In this document: in pieces, positions 26,824-35,526 of the stretch
Position numbering within the stretch: the first letter of the stretch is position 1
Layout: each line of letters begins with the position of its first letter
Assembly (NCBI RefSeq): GCF_036323495.1
Contig: NZ_AP028947.1
Coordinates: 1,488,001-1,552,000 of the forward strand
Length of the DNA: 64,000 bases
Direction: 5' to 3'
From: Limnobacter thiooxidans
Lineage (GTDB): Bacteria > Pseudomonadota > Gammaproteobacteria > Burkholderiales > Burkholderiaceae_B
Made by a program: the position numbers and the translations under genes
The notes under the pieces: model-generated
Databases searched by the model: none
The model's input: the letters and a program-made list of their open reading frames with translations, nothing else
Told to the model about the DNA's origin: nothing

Positions 26824-28731
26824 ATGCCAGTTATCCGCCTGCCTGACGGATCCGAACGTGTTTTCGATCACCCTGTGACCGTGGCCCAAGTGGCTGCTAG
26901 CATTGGCCCTGGCCTGGCCAAGGCCGCATTGGCAGGTACGGTGAATGGCGTGCTGGTGGATACTTCCTACACAATGACTGCGGACAGCAACCTGGCCATC
27001 GTCACTGAAAAAGACGAGGCAGGGCTGGACACCATCCGCCATTCCACCGCGCATCTGTTGGCCTATGCCGTCAAGGAGTTGTTTCCCACGGCACAGGTCA
27101 CCATTGGCCCCGTGATCGAAGACGGCTTTTTCTACGATTTCTCCTACGAACGTCCTTTCACGCCTGAAGACCTGGAAGCCATCGAAAAGAAGATGACCGA
27201 GCTTGCACGGCTGGATGAAGTCGTGACCCGCGAAGAATGGGTGCGCGATGACGCCGTTCAGTTTTTCAAAGACCAGGGCGAGCACTACAAGGCGGAAATC
27301 ATTGCCAGCATTCCAAGCAATGAAAACATTTCCCTGTACCGCGAAGGCAAGTTCATTGACCTGTGCCGCGGCCCCCACGTGCCCAGCACTGGCAAGCTGA
27401 AGCACTTCAAATTGATGAAAGTGGCAGGTGCTTACTGGCGAGGCAACTCCAACAATGAAATGCTGCAGCGCATTTACGGCACAGCCTGGACCAAGAAAGA
27501 AGACTTGGCCGCCTACCTGCATCGCCTGGAAGAAGCCGAAAAGCGCGACCACCGCAAACTGGGCAAGCAGCTTGACCTGTTCCACATGCAGGATGAAGCT
27601 CCTGGCCTGGTATTCTGGCACCCCAAGGGCTGGGCCCTGTGGCAGCAGGTGGAGCAGTATATGCGCCGCGTGTACGTGGACGGCGGTTATCAGGAAATCC
27701 GCTGCCCCCAGATTCTGGACCGCAAGCTCTGGGAAAAATCAGGACACTGGGACAACTACAAAGACAACATGTTCACCACCGAGTCGGAAAAGCGCGACTA
27801 CGCCTTGAAACCGATGAATTGCCCCGGCCACATTGAAGTATTCAAAAGCGATTTGCGCAGCTACCGTGACTTGCCCATGCGCTATGGTGAGTTTGGTGCA
27901 TGCCACCGCAATGAAAGTTCAGGTGCGTTGCACGGCATCATGCGCGTACGCGGCTTTACACAAGACGATGGCCATATTTTCTGCACTGAAGACCAGGTTC
28001 GCGAAGAGGTCACGCAGTTCAACCAGGTGGCCATGCAGGTGTATGCCGATTTCGGTTTCAGCGAAATCAACGTGAAGTTGGCCCTGCGCCCGGAAGCCCG
28101 TTTGGGTACTGATGAAACCTGGGACAAGGCTGAAGATTCGCTGCGCCAGGCCTTGAAAGCCTGTGGCGTGGAATGGACTGAACTACCGGGCGAGGGTGCG
28201 TTTTACGGACCCAAGATTGAATACCACATGAAAGACAGCATTGGCCGTTCCTGGCAGTGCGGCACCATTCAGGTGGACTTTCAGTTGCCAGGTCGCCTGG
28301 GTGCTGAGTACGTGGCAGAAGACAACAGCCGTCGAGTACCCGTGATGTTGCACCGGGCCATCGTGGGTTCCATGGAGCGGTTTATCGGTATTTTGATCGA
28401 AAACCACGCCGGCGCCATGCCCTTGTGGCTGTCGCCCGTCCAAGTGGTTGTGGCCACCATCACCGAGGCCCACAATGAATATGCCCACAATGTGGTGCAA
28501 ATGTTGAAAAAACAAGGCATTAGGGTGGAGGCGGATTTGCGTAATGAAAAGATCAATCGTAAAATCCGTGAACACACCATGCAGAAAACTCCGTATATCG
28601 CCGTAATCGGCGATGCAGAGCGTGATGCAAACCAAGTTGCCGTGCGTTTGCGCGGCAATGAAAACCTGGGCTCATTGCCTGTTGAAGAATTCCTCCAGCG
28701 CCTGCTGGGTGAAATCAGCAGCAGGGCCTGA
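26824..28731 (+). CDS. thrS: Threonyl-tRNA synthetase
   Basis: Class II synthetase of 635 residues. N-terminal TGS domain (1-62: [12 protein letters not shown]), second N-domain with the editing HxxxH ([16 protein letters not shown]), catalytic core with [21 protein letters not shown] (motif 2) and motif 3 near [16 protein letters not shown], and an anticodon-binding C-terminal domain. The start at 26824 follows AAGGGAAG; upstream in-frame codons do not belong. It leads the thrS-infC-rpmI-rplT-pheST-ihfA order conserved in beta- and gammaproteobacteria. Confidence 0.98.
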   Translation: MPVIRLPDGSERVFDHPVTVAQVAASIGPGLAKAALAGTVNGVLVDTSYTMTADSNLAIVTEKDEAGLDTIRHSTAHLLAYAVKELFPTAQVTIGPVIEDGFFYDFSYERPFTPEDLEAIEKKMTELARLDEVVTREEWVRDDAVQFFKDQGEHYKAEIIASIPSNENISLYREGKFIDLCRGPHVPSTGKLKHFKLMKVAGAYWRGNSNNEMLQRIYGTAWTKKEDLAAYLHRLEEAEKRDHRKLGKQLDLFHMQDEAPGLVFWHPKGWALWQQVEQYMRRVYVDGGYQEIRCPQILDRKLWEKSGHWDNYKDNMFTTESEKRDYALKPMNCPGHIEVFKSDLRSYRDLPMRYGEFGACHRNESSGALHGIMRVRGFTQDDGHIFCTEDQVREEVTQFNQVAMQVYADFGFSEINVKLALRPEARLGTDETWDKAEDSLRQALKACGVEWTELPGEGAFYGPKIEYHMKDSIGRSWQCGTIQVDFQLPGRLGAEYVAEDNSRRVPVMLHRAIVGSMERFIGILIENHAGAMPLWLSPVQVVVATITEAHNEYAHNVVQMLKKQGIRVEADLRNEKINRKIREHTMQKTPYIAVIGDAERDANQVAVRLRGNENLGSLPVEEFLQRLLGEISSRA

Positions 28732-28760
28732 TTTTTTAAACTAGAAAAAAGAGGCTAAAT

Positions 28761-29279
28761 ATCGTAGCGGAAAAGAAAAATCGCACCAACGAGGAAATCA
28801 GAATCCCCGAAGTGCGCCTCATCGGGATTGAGGGTGAGCAGTTAGGCATCGTAAAAACATCTGACGCCTTGCGAATGGCAGAAGAAGGCGGTGTGGATTT
28901 GGTGGAAATTGCGCCGCAGGCCGTTCCCCCGGTTGCCAAGCTGATGGATTACGGCAAGTTCCGTTACCAAGAGCAGAAAAAGGCAGCAGAAGCCAAGTCC
29001 AAGCAGAAGCAGGTCCAGATCAAGGAAATCAAGTTCCGTCCTGGTACTGACGACGGAGACTACAACGTCAAGCTGAAGAATTTGACCCGTTTTCTTGAAG
29101 ACGGCGACAAATGCAAGGTCACTTTGCGCTTTCGCGGACGTGAAATGGCTCACCAGGACATTGGTGCCCGCCTTCTGGAACGTGTTCGAACCGACCTTGA
29201 AGAAATGGGTGTGGTTGAGCAAATGCCCAAGATGGAAGGCCGCCAAATGGTCATGATGATCGCTCCCCGCAAGAAATAA
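28761..29279 (+). CDS. infC: Translation initiation factor IF-3 (ATC start codon)
   Basis: IF-3 keeps ribosomal subunits apart and checks initiator pairing. The conserved N-terminus ([21 protein letters not shown]) begins upstream of the first GTG (28812). No ATG, GTG or TTG lies between the in-frame TAA at 28737 and that GTG. An ATC at 28761 stands 6 bases after GAGG and gives 172 residues. Rare starts on infC are known (AUU in E. coli) and allow IF-3 to repress its own synthesis. Annotation from the GTG would lose 17 residues. Confidence 0.93.
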   Translation: MVAEKKNRTNEEIRIPEVRLIGIEGEQLGIVKTSDALRMAEEGGVDLVEIAPQAVPPVAKLMDYGKFRYQEQKKAAEAKSKQKQVQIKEIKFRPGTDDGDYNVKLKNLTRFLEDGDKCKVTLRFRGREMAHQDIGARLLERVRTDLEEMGVVEQMPKMEGRQMVMMIAPRKK

Positions 29280-29309
29280 TCGACCCTTACACGTTCCGCA
29301 TCAAATAGT

Positions 29310-29345
29310 TTGCCCAGTTCGGCGATCCCGCGTTATAATCGCGGG
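29310..29345 (+). promoter_or_regulatory. Internal rpmI-rplT promoter with -10 in a dyad
   Basis: TTGCCC (29310-29315), 18-base spacer, TATAAT (29334-29339). The -10 lies inside the perfect inverted repeat CCCGCG-TTATAAT-CGCGGG (29327-29345). It lets the two ribosomal protein genes be expressed apart from thrS-infC. Confidence 0.6.
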
Positions 29346-29455
29346 CTTGCCGGAATGCACTGTATTGTGCATAACAGCAAGTTGCCCACCAGGTTTTAAA
29401 AGAGTTTCGTCGAAACCACCTGCAAGCAGGTTTGGCAATTGAATTGCCGAACAGT
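29346..29455 (+). promoter_or_regulatory. Structured leader of rpmI-rplT
   Basis: Four hairpins in series: a nested one (29346-29350/29377-29381 outside 29356-29360/29367-29371), GTTTCG-T-CGAAAC (29404-29416), ACCTGC-AA-GCAGGT (29418-29431) and GGCAATT-G-AATTGCC (29434-29448). The last ends just before the rpmI ribosome site. Autogenous control by L20 in this operon is known in other bacteria; this leader is a candidate for that. Confidence 0.5.
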
Positions 29456-29470
29456 ATCAGGAGCACCAAG

Positions 29471-29668
29471 ATGCCCAAGATGAAGACCAAAAAGAGCGCC
29501 GCAAAGCGTTTCTTGGTCCGTTCAAGCGGATCGATCAAGCGTGGTCACGCCTTTAAGCGCCACATTCTTACCAAGAAAACGACCAAGAGCAAGCGTCAGC
29601 TTCGCGGCATGGAAACGATTCACAAGTCTGACATCGGCCGCGTTCGCGACATGATGCCTTACGCATAA
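29471..29668 (+). CDS. rpmI: 50S ribosomal protein L35
   Basis: 65 residues, [16 protein letters not shown] start and the conserved [24 protein letters not shown] core. AGGAG stands 7 bases before the ATG at 29471. The frame is open for 13 codons upstream, but those lie in the leader. It is followed 16 bases later by rplT; the pair is near-universal. Confidence 0.97.
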   Translation: MPKMKTKKSAAKRFLVRSSGSIKRGHAFKRHILTKKTTKSKRQLRGMETIHKSDIGRVRDMMPYA

Positions 29669-29684
29669 CTGGTAGGAGCAATAA

Positions 29685-30041
29685 ATGCCTAGAGTAAAAC
29701 GTGGTGTAACGGCACGCGCCCGTCACAAAAAAGTTATCGCCCAAGCCAAAGGCTTCCGCGGTCGTCGTAATAATGTATTCCGCGTTGCCAAGCAAGCGGT
29801 GATGCGTGCTGGTCAGTACGCATACCGTGACCGCCGCAACAAGAAGCGCGTATTCCGCGCACTGTGGATCACCCGTATCAACGCAGCAGTGCGTGAACAC
29901 GGCATGACCTACAGTGTGTTCATCAATGGCTTGAAAAAAGCAGCCATTGGTCTGGACCGCAAGGTGCTGGCTGATCTGGCAGTGACCGACAAGGCAGCAT
30001 TCGCCGCCATCGTGGGTCAAGTGCGCGCAGCACAAGCCTAA
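29685..30041 (+). CDS. rplT: 50S ribosomal protein L20
   Basis: 118 residues, the standard length. [16 protein letters not shown], then [30 protein letters not shown]. Binds 23S rRNA early in assembly and in several bacteria represses its own operon by binding the leader. TAGGAG precedes the ATG. A strong terminator follows about 60 bases downstream, so pheS is a new unit or a read-through product. Confidence 0.98.
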   Translation: MPRVKRGVTARARHKKVIAQAKGFRGRRNNVFRVAKQAVMRAGQYAYRDRRNKKRVFRALWITRINAAVREHGMTYSVFINGLKKAAIGLDRKVLADLAVTDKAAFAAIVGQVRAAQA

Positions 30042-30101
30042 GTAAAAAAGTCAACATTTTTGTTGCTTAAGTATTTCTCTTAAGTACACGAAAAGACTGA
30101 T

Positions 30102-30133
30102 AAAAACGGAGCCTTAGGGCTCCGTTTTTGTTT
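30102..30133 (+). terminator. Intrinsic terminator after rplT
   Basis: 12-bp stem AAAAACGGAGCC (30102-30113) / GGCTCCGTTTTT (30118-30129) with a TTAG loop and a T-rich tail. A short direct repeat, CTTAAGTA, occurs twice just upstream (about 30066 and 30079). Confidence 0.9.
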
Positions 30134-30194
30134 TCAGACGGTACAATTCACAGCTCCAATCAAAGCCGTTCCAATCTCAAAAAGAATCGACCCA

Positions 30195-31208
30195 ATGTCC
30201 ATGGATGCTTCGCTTTTAGCCATTCTCACCGAGGCCGAACAGGCCATGTCATCTGCAACCGACCCGGCCAGTCTGGAAAACATCAAGGCCCAGTTTTTGG
30301 GCAAACAAGGCAAGGTCACGGAGCTGCTCAAAGGCATGGCAGCATTGTCGCCCGAAGAGAAGAAAACCCGTGGCGCTGAAATCAACCAGCTCAAGCAACA
30401 GGTTGAGGCTGTTTTGAACGCGAAGCGCCAGGCGCTGGCGGACGCAGCCATGCAAGCCAAGTTGCAGGCGCAGGCCATTGATGTGACCAAGCCCGGCCGC
30501 ATGCGCGGCACCGGCGGCTTGCACCCGGCCATGCGCACGTTGGAACGCATTGAGGAAATTTTCACGACCATCGGGTTCGACTTGGCCGATGGCCCCGAAA
30601 TTGAAACCGATTTTCACAACTTCACTGCATTGAACACGCCGGAAAATCACCCTGCGCGTTCCATGCATGACACCTTCTATGTTGAAGGCACGGGTGGCAA
30701 CCTTTTGCGCACGCACACCTCGCCCATGCAGGTGCGTTACATGCAAACCAACAAGCCGCCAATTCGCATTATTGCGCCGGGCCGCGTGTATCGCGTTGAC
30801 AGCGATGCAACCCATTCGCCCATGTTCCACCAGGTGGAAGGCTTGTGGATTGATGAAGGTGTTAGCTTCGCTGATCTGAAAGCGGTGTTCATGGATTTCC
30901 TGAAAACCTTTTTCGAAACCGATGACATCACCATTCGGTTTCGCCCCTCGTTTTTCCCATTCACTGAACCGTCTGCCGAAATCGACATGGCCTTCACCAG
31001 TGGCCCCAACAAGGGCAAGTGGCTGGAAATTGCAGGTTGTGGCCAAGTGCACCCCAATGTACTTCGCCATGTGGGCATTGACCCTGAAACCTACACCGGC
31101 TTTGCCTTTGGCGTGGGCCCAGATCGCTTGACCATGTTGCGTTATGGCATCAACGACCTGCGCCTGTTCTACGAAAACGACATTCGTTTTCTGCAGCAAT
31201 TCAACTAA
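30195..31208 (+). CDS. pheS: Phenylalanyl-tRNA synthetase alpha chain
   Basis: Catalytic alpha subunit, 337 residues. N-terminal coiled coil (about 1-90), then the class II core with [16 protein letters not shown] motif (here [21 protein letters not shown]), motif 2 around [12 protein letters not shown], and motif 3 [19 protein letters not shown] second ATG 6 bases downstream is an equally possible start. pheT follows after 41 bases. Confidence 0.98.
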   Translation: MSMDASLLAILTEAEQAMSSATDPASLENIKAQFLGKQGKVTELLKGMAALSPEEKKTRGAEINQLKQQVEAVLNAKRQALADAAMQAKLQAQAIDVTKPGRMRGTGGLHPAMRTLERIEEIFTTIGFDLADGPEIETDFHNFTALNTPENHPARSMHDTFYVEGTGGNLLRTHTSPMQVRYMQTNKPPIRIIAPGRVYRVDSDATHSPMFHQVEGLWIDEGVSFADLKAVFMDFLKTFFETDDITIRFRPSFFPFTEPSAEIDMAFTSGPNKGKWLEIAGCGQVHPNVLRHVGIDPETYTGFAFGVGPDRLTMLRYGINDLRLFYENDIRFLQQFN

Positions 31209-31249
31209 GCACAATCAAGTCTAACCAAGCCGGTATTGGATATTACAAG

Positions 31250-33697
31250 ATGCAATTTACAGAATCCTGGTTGAAGTCACTCGTCAACACCCCTTTGAAT
31301 ACCCAAGAGTTAGGTGACAAGCTCACCATGGCGGGCCTTGAGGTGGAAGAACTGGAACCGTTGGCCCCTGAGTTTTCAGGCGTGGTGGTGGGTTTGGTCG
31401 TAAAAAAAGACAGGCACCCCGATGCTGACCGCTTGAGTGTGTGCCAGGTGCAGGTGGGCGAGGGCGATGTGCGCCAAATCGTGTGTGGCGCACCCAATGT
31501 GGCTGAAGGCCTGAAAGTGCCTTGCGCCTTGCCTGGTGCGGAACTACCCGGTGGCTTCAAGATCAAGCCTACCAAGATGCGCGGCGTTGAAAGTGGTGGC
31601 ATGCTGTGTTCCGGCAAAGAACTGGGTGTTCCCAGTGATGTCGATGGTCTGCACATTCTGAATGGCGACTTCCCCGTCGGTGGCAATGTTCGCGAACTGT
31701 TGGGCCTGAATGAAATGAAGTTCACGCTCAAGATGACACCCAACCGCGCGGATTGTTTGAGCGTGTGGGGCGTGGCCCGAGAAGTGGCTGCACTGACTGG
31801 TGCCACCTTGAACGCGCCTTCATTTTCACCTGTTGCAGCCAGCATCAACGACACCTTGAATGTGACTGTTGAAAACACCGACCTGTGTGGCCGCTTTGCA
31901 GGCAGGGTCATTCGCGGTGTGAACAACACGGTAAAAACTCCGCAGTGGATGGTCGATCGCCTGGAAGGCGCTGGCCAACGCAGCTTGAATGCACTGGTCG
32001 ATATTTCCAACTACGTGATGCTGGAGTTGGGTCGCCCAAGTCATGTGTTCGACCTCGACAAAGTGCAAGGTGACCTCACCGTGCGCTGGGCGCGTGAAGG
32101 CGAAAAGCTGAAACTGTTAAACGACATGGAAGTGAATCTGAAGCCGCACATGGGCGTGATTTGTGATGACAACGGACCTGAAGCACTCGCCGGCATCATG
32201 GGTGGTGACCAAACAGCGGTGAACGAAGGCACCGTAAATATTTTTGTTGAGGCGGCTTTCTGGCACCCCAATGCCATTGTGGGCCGTGCTCGTGAATTCA
32301 ATTTTTCATCCGAAGCGTCGCACCGGTTCGAGCGGGGCGTGGACTTCCAGACCATTCCCGAGCACCTGGAACGCATCACTGCGCTGATTATCGAGATTTG
32401 TGGCGGCCAGGTTGGCCCCGTGGTTGATCAGGTATTGAACTTGCCTGCACGCAAGCCTGTAACCCTGCGCCATGCGCGTGCGGAAATGGTGATTGGCATG
32501 CCGTTTACCGTGGCGCAGGTTCAGGACGTATTTACCAAGCTGGGCTTTGAGTTCACGACCGAAGGGCAGGGCGCAGAGGGTCAAGCTGCAGGAACCCGAT
32601 ACGTGGTGAACCCACCCAGCTATCGCTTCGATATTCAGATTGAAGAAGACCTGATTGAAGAAGTAATACGCGTGGTCGGTTACGACAACCTGCCTTTGCG
32701 TGCACCCATGGGCAAGCTTAAAATGCTGCCCGCCCCTGAAGGCAAGGTCAGCCGCCATGCCATTCGCCGCCAGGTGGCTGCTTTGGGCTATCAGGAAGTG
32801 GTCAGCTACAGCTTCACTCCTGAACAATGGGAAGCCGATTTCAACAGCAACACGAACCCCGTGCGCTTGCTCAACCCGATTGCAAGCCATTTGAGCGTGA
32901 TGCGTTCCACCCTGATTGGTAGCTTGACCGGTGTGTTGAAACACAACCTGGGTCACCGTGTGGACCGCCTGCGGGTGTTTGAGGTGGCTCGCGTGTTCGA
33001 ACATGATGAAAAAGTGCAAGACGGCGCCCAAACCGTGGCGGGTTTCAAGCAAACCTGGAAGCTGGGTGGCTTGGCCTATGGCTTGGCCGACCAACTGCAA
33101 TGGGCTGCGAACAACAACCGTCCGCTTGATTTCTTTGATGTGAAGGGTGATGTGGAACAACTGCTCCATGGCCGGAAAGTGGATTTCGAGCGGTTTGACA
33201 CTGCCAACCCGCATCCTGCTTTGCACCCGGGCCGCAGTGCACGCGTGCTGGTTAACCGCCAAGTGATCGGCTTCATTGGTGAGTTGCACCCGAAACTGGC
33301 CCAGGAGTATGACTTGCCCGTGGCTCCAATCGTGTTTGAGTTGCTTCTGGATGGACTGAACACCCGCAAGTTGCCCGCTTTCAAGGAGGTGTCGAAGCAG
33401 CCAGTGGTAGTTCGTGACCTGGCCTTTGTGGTTGACCAGAATATTGCTGCTGCGCAACTTAAAAAAGCCTTGCTGGAAGTGAAAGACGACAACCTTGGGT
33501 GGTTGAAATCGGTTATCCTTTTCGATGAATTCGTGCCAAAAGAAGAGGGTAAGGGTCTGAATCTAAATGAGAAAAGTTTGGCCTTGAGGCTGACCCTGCA
33601 AGCGAGTGACCGCAGCCTGACCGACGCCGACATTGAACCATTGTTGACAAAAATGATTGAGCATGCTGGGCAGCGTTGCACAGCACGCTTGCGATAA
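31250..33697 (+). CDS. pheT: Phenylalanyl-tRNA synthetase beta chain
   Basis: 815 residues, the long bacterial form. It has an N-terminal tRNA-binding EMAP-like domain (about 40-150, HPDADRLSVCQV), B3/B4 editing domain, B5 domain, a class II-like core (degenerate), and the C-terminal ferredoxin-fold anticodon domain (FKEVSKQPVVVRDLAFVVD). It forms the alpha2beta2 enzyme with PheS. ihfA follows 26 bases on, as in enterics. Confidence 0.98.
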   Translation: MQFTESWLKSLVNTPLNTQELGDKLTMAGLEVEELEPLAPEFSGVVVGLVVKKDRHPDADRLSVCQVQVGEGDVRQIVCGAPNVAEGLKVPCALPGAELPGGFKIKPTKMRGVESGGMLCSGKELGVPSDVDGLHILNGDFPVGGNVRELLGLNEMKFTLKMTPNRADCLSVWGVAREVAALTGATLNAPSFSPVAASINDTLNVTVENTDLCGRFAGRVIRGVNNTVKTPQWMVDRLEGAGQRSLNALVDISNYVMLELGRPSHVFDLDKVQGDLTVRWAREGEKLKLLNDMEVNLKPHMGVICDDNGPEALAGIMGGDQTAVNEGTVNIFVEAAFWHPNAIVGRAREFNFSSEASHRFERGVDFQTIPEHLERITALIIEICGGQVGPVVDQVLNLPARKPVTLRHARAEMVIGMPFTVAQVQDVFTKLGFEFTTEGQGAEGQAAGTRYVVNPPSYRFDIQIEEDLIEEVIRVVGYDNLPLRAPMGKLKMLPAPEGKVSRHAIRRQVAALGYQEVVSYSFTPEQWEADFNSNTNPVRLLNPIASHLSVMRSTLIGSLTGVLKHNLGHRVDRLRVFEVARVFEHDEKVQDGAQTVAGFKQTWKLGGLAYGLADQLQWAANNNRPLDFFDVKGDVEQLLHGRKVDFERFDTANPHPALHPGRSARVLVNRQVIGFIGELHPKLAQEYDLPVAPIVFELLLDGLNTRKLPAFKEVSKQPVVVRDLAFVVDQNIAAAQLKKALLEVKDDNLGWLKSVILFDEFVPKEEGKGLNLNEKSLALRLTLQASDRSLTDADIEPLLTKMIEHAGQRCTARLR

Positions 33698-33723
33698 ATA
33701 TTGATAAATAGGTAGAACTCACT

Positions 33724-34092
33724 GTGGATCAATTTGTGTTGAACGACGACCGATCAAATGACCTGAATGCGCGCTCTGACCGCATGGACCTGATTGAAGA
33801 TGGCCTTGCTTCAGGCTCTTTGACCAAGGCCGAATTGGCCGAAATGCTGTTTGACAGCCTGGGCTTGAACAAGCGTGAAGCGAAAGATTTCGTGGATGCG
33901 TTTTTTGATGAAATCCGTACCACCCTTGAAGGTGGAGACTCGGTGAAGTTGTCAGGTTTTGGCAATTTTCAGTTACGTGACAAGCCGCAGCGGCCGGGTA
34001 GAAATCCAAAAACCGGTGAAGAGATCCCCATTGCTGCGCGTAGAGTGGTAACCTTTCATCCCAGTCAGAAACTTAAAGCTTTGGTTGAATAG
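33724..34092 (+). CDS. ihfA: Integration host factor alpha subunit
   Basis: DNA-bending protein that pairs with IHF-beta. 122 residues, with the HU/IHF fold from about residue 28 ([29 protein letters not shown]) and the DNA-intercalating arm [12 protein letters not shown] with its Pro. A hydrophilic N-terminal extension of about 22 residues is absent from the 99-residue E. coli protein. The start is a GTG at 33724; the ATG at 33784 ([11 protein letters not shown]) would give a more standard length, so the extension is not proven. Confidence 0.95.
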   Translation: MDQFVLNDDRSNDLNARSDRMDLIEDGLASGSLTKAELAEMLFDSLGLNKREAKDFVDAFFDEIRTTLEGGDSVKLSGFGNFQLRDKPQRPGRNPKTGEEIPIAARRVVTFHPSQKLKALVE

Positions 34093-34129
34093 TCCCTACT
34101 AACTGATTCAAGTACAAGTCAATTACTCA

Positions 34130-34513
34130 ATGCAAAAACCCGCGAACGTAGACGGTGCGCCACCCACAGCCAGCTTGCCTCCCATACCGGCCAAGCGTTA
34201 CTTCACCATTGGTGAGGTGTCAGATCTGTGTGGCGTGAAAACCCATGTGCTTCGTTACTGGGAGCAAGAATTCACCCAGTTGAAATCGATCACCCGTCGG
34301 GGAAATCGTCGGTATTACCAGCACCACGAAGTGCTGTTTATTCGGCGAATTCGCGAATTGCTGTATGAACATGGCTTCACCATCAACGGTGCACGCAACC
34401 GCCTGGACCAGGAAAAAAATGGCCCTGCCGGCGATGCACCATTGCCAATTTTGATCGATCGTGAAGTTTTGAAAGAACAATTGCTGAATTTGCGAGAAGT
34501 TCTGAAAGTCTAG
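34130..34513 (+). CDS. MerR-family transcription regulator
   Basis: 127 residues with an N-terminal MerR-type winged helix (about 23-90: RYFTIGEVSDLCGVKTHVLRYWEQEF and TRRGNRRYYQHHEV) and a short C-terminal helix. There is no Cys set for metal binding. A MerR-like gene directly after ihfA is conserved in many beta- and gammaproteobacteria; its target is unknown. No clear ribosome site is visible; the gene is 37 bases after ihfA and probably co-transcribed. Confidence 0.88.
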   Translation: MQKPANVDGAPPTASLPPIPAKRYFTIGEVSDLCGVKTHVLRYWEQEFTQLKSITRRGNRRYYQHHEVLFIRRIRELLYEHGFTINGARNRLDQEKNGPAGDAPLPILIDREVLKEQLLNLREVLKV

Positions 34514-34519
34514 GCGTTT

Positions 34520-34535
34520 CGTGGTTATAATCACG
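34520..34535 (+). promoter_or_regulatory. tRNA-Pro promoter -10 in a short dyad
   Basis: TATAAT (34526-34531) lies inside CGTG-N8-CACG (34520-34535), 10 bases before the tRNA. The -35 is weak (TGAAAG region, 34503-34508). Confidence 0.5.
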
Positions 34536-34541
34536 CCTTCT

Positions 34542-34618
34542 CGGAATGTGGCGCAGCCTGGTAGCGCACTTGCATGGGGTGCAAGGGGTCGGAGGTTCGA
34601 ATCCTCTCATTCCGACCA
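34542..34618 (+). tRNA. tRNA-Pro (GGG)
   Basis: 77 nt with the CCA encoded. Acceptor CGGAATG pairs with CATTCCG. The anticodon arm CTTGC-ATGGGGT-GCAAG gives GGG, reading Pro CCC. The T arm has GGTTCGAATCC. The D arm has the GCGCAGCCTGGTAGCGC form typical of Pro isoacceptors. Confidence 0.96.
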
Positions 34619-34624
34619 AACAAG

Positions 34625-34658
34625 ACAAGGGCTTGGGTGTAAAACCCCAAGCCCTTGT
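34625..34658 (+). terminator. Hairpin after tRNA-Pro
   Basis: 13-bp stem, ACAAGGGCTTGGG (34625-34637) with its complement at 34646-34658. The T-rich tail is poor, but the position fits the end of the tRNA transcript. Confidence 0.7.
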
Positions 34659-34699
34659 TGCATTCGTATTAGAGAATTCGTCAATCTCTTTCTCTCGCT

Positions 34700-35296
34700 T
34701 TAATCCCTTCGAATCGTCATGTTCGGCATCCATGATGACCTGAGGTCGACTGCACTCAGATCCTTTCCATCCACCGGTCGCAACCTTTTGGTCGCAGGCA
34801 CGGCGTCTGGCGTGATGAAGGGGTCCATGTCCAGTTCTTTCTGAACACCTGTGATCTCTCCATTCTCAGCCAGTGACAGGCTGTAGTACAAACCGTTGAA
34901 AGGGTTCACGTGCAAAGCGTTAGGCTTGGTTTTCATGAACATCAACTGATATTCAAGCGTGGTGAAGTCAGTTTTACTGATCACCGCTGGTTCATTGCTG
35001 ACCGGGAAAAGACAGTACTGCTGTGATGGGCCCGACACGCATTTGAAAGGCCGCATGGCCAGAAAATATTCCTGTATCCTGTCTTCGGCCAAAGTGACTT
35101 TGAAGGATTTGCTCTCGCTATTCAGCGGCGTGAATTCAATCGTCGCGATCCTGATTTGTTCACCCGCGGGATTACTCAACACAATGGATTTTTTCCCATC
35201 CAACTGATCCCAGGATGTATTGGCCTGCGCAACGGGGCTACCAACAAAAATCAACAAGCCGAATGCCGTGGAACTCAAGGGTAAGCGTATTTTCAT
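34700..35296 (-). CDS. Exported hypothetical protein (198 aa)
   Basis: Not recognised. Begins with a Sec signal peptide (MKIRLPLSSTAFGLLIFVG, cleavage likely after AQA at about residue 25). The mature part is a soluble domain of about 170 residues, probably beta-rich, with two Cys (in FKCVSGPSQQYCLF) that could form a disulfide in the periplasm. AGGA stands 8 bases before the ATG. It is monocistronic and divergent from the chemoreceptor gene. Confidence 0.75.
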   Translation of the reverse strand: MKIRLPLSSTAFGLLIFVGSPVAQANTSWDQLDGKKSIVLSNPAGEQIRIATIEFTPLNSESKSFKVTLAEDRIQEYFLAMRPFKCVSGPSQQYCLFPVSNEPAVISKTDFTTLEYQLMFMKTKPNALHVNPFNGLYYSLSLAENGEITGVQKELDMDPFITPDAVPATKRLRPVDGKDLSAVDLRSSWMPNMTIRRD

Positions 35297-35526
35297 TGAA
35301 GCAGTCCTGTTAAGCGGGGGTGAAACAACTGAACATGATTGAATGATCTTTTGATCATATAACCAAAGTTATCACACCCATTCGTTCAACAGGAATGTTT
35401 GGTTACCTGTCATCGACCCAGTTGACTATCCCCAGAATTGATGGCTTTTCATCGGCTTCCTTCTTCCTTTGGTGCGACCCCCTCGGAGAATAATGACTGT
35501 TAGATTGTTACTCGAGAAATGTTTAA
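35297..35526. other. Intergenic region between divergent genes
   Basis: 230 bases with no gene. It contains an inverted repeat ATGATC-TTTT-GATCAT at 35343-35358, close to the start of the exported hypothetical gene and possibly an operator. No convincing promoter or ribosome site for the chemoreceptor gene is visible. Confidence 0.5.

Noticed and set aside
32306..33457. 383-codon frame opposite pheT
   Set aside because: Antisense shadow of a core gene.
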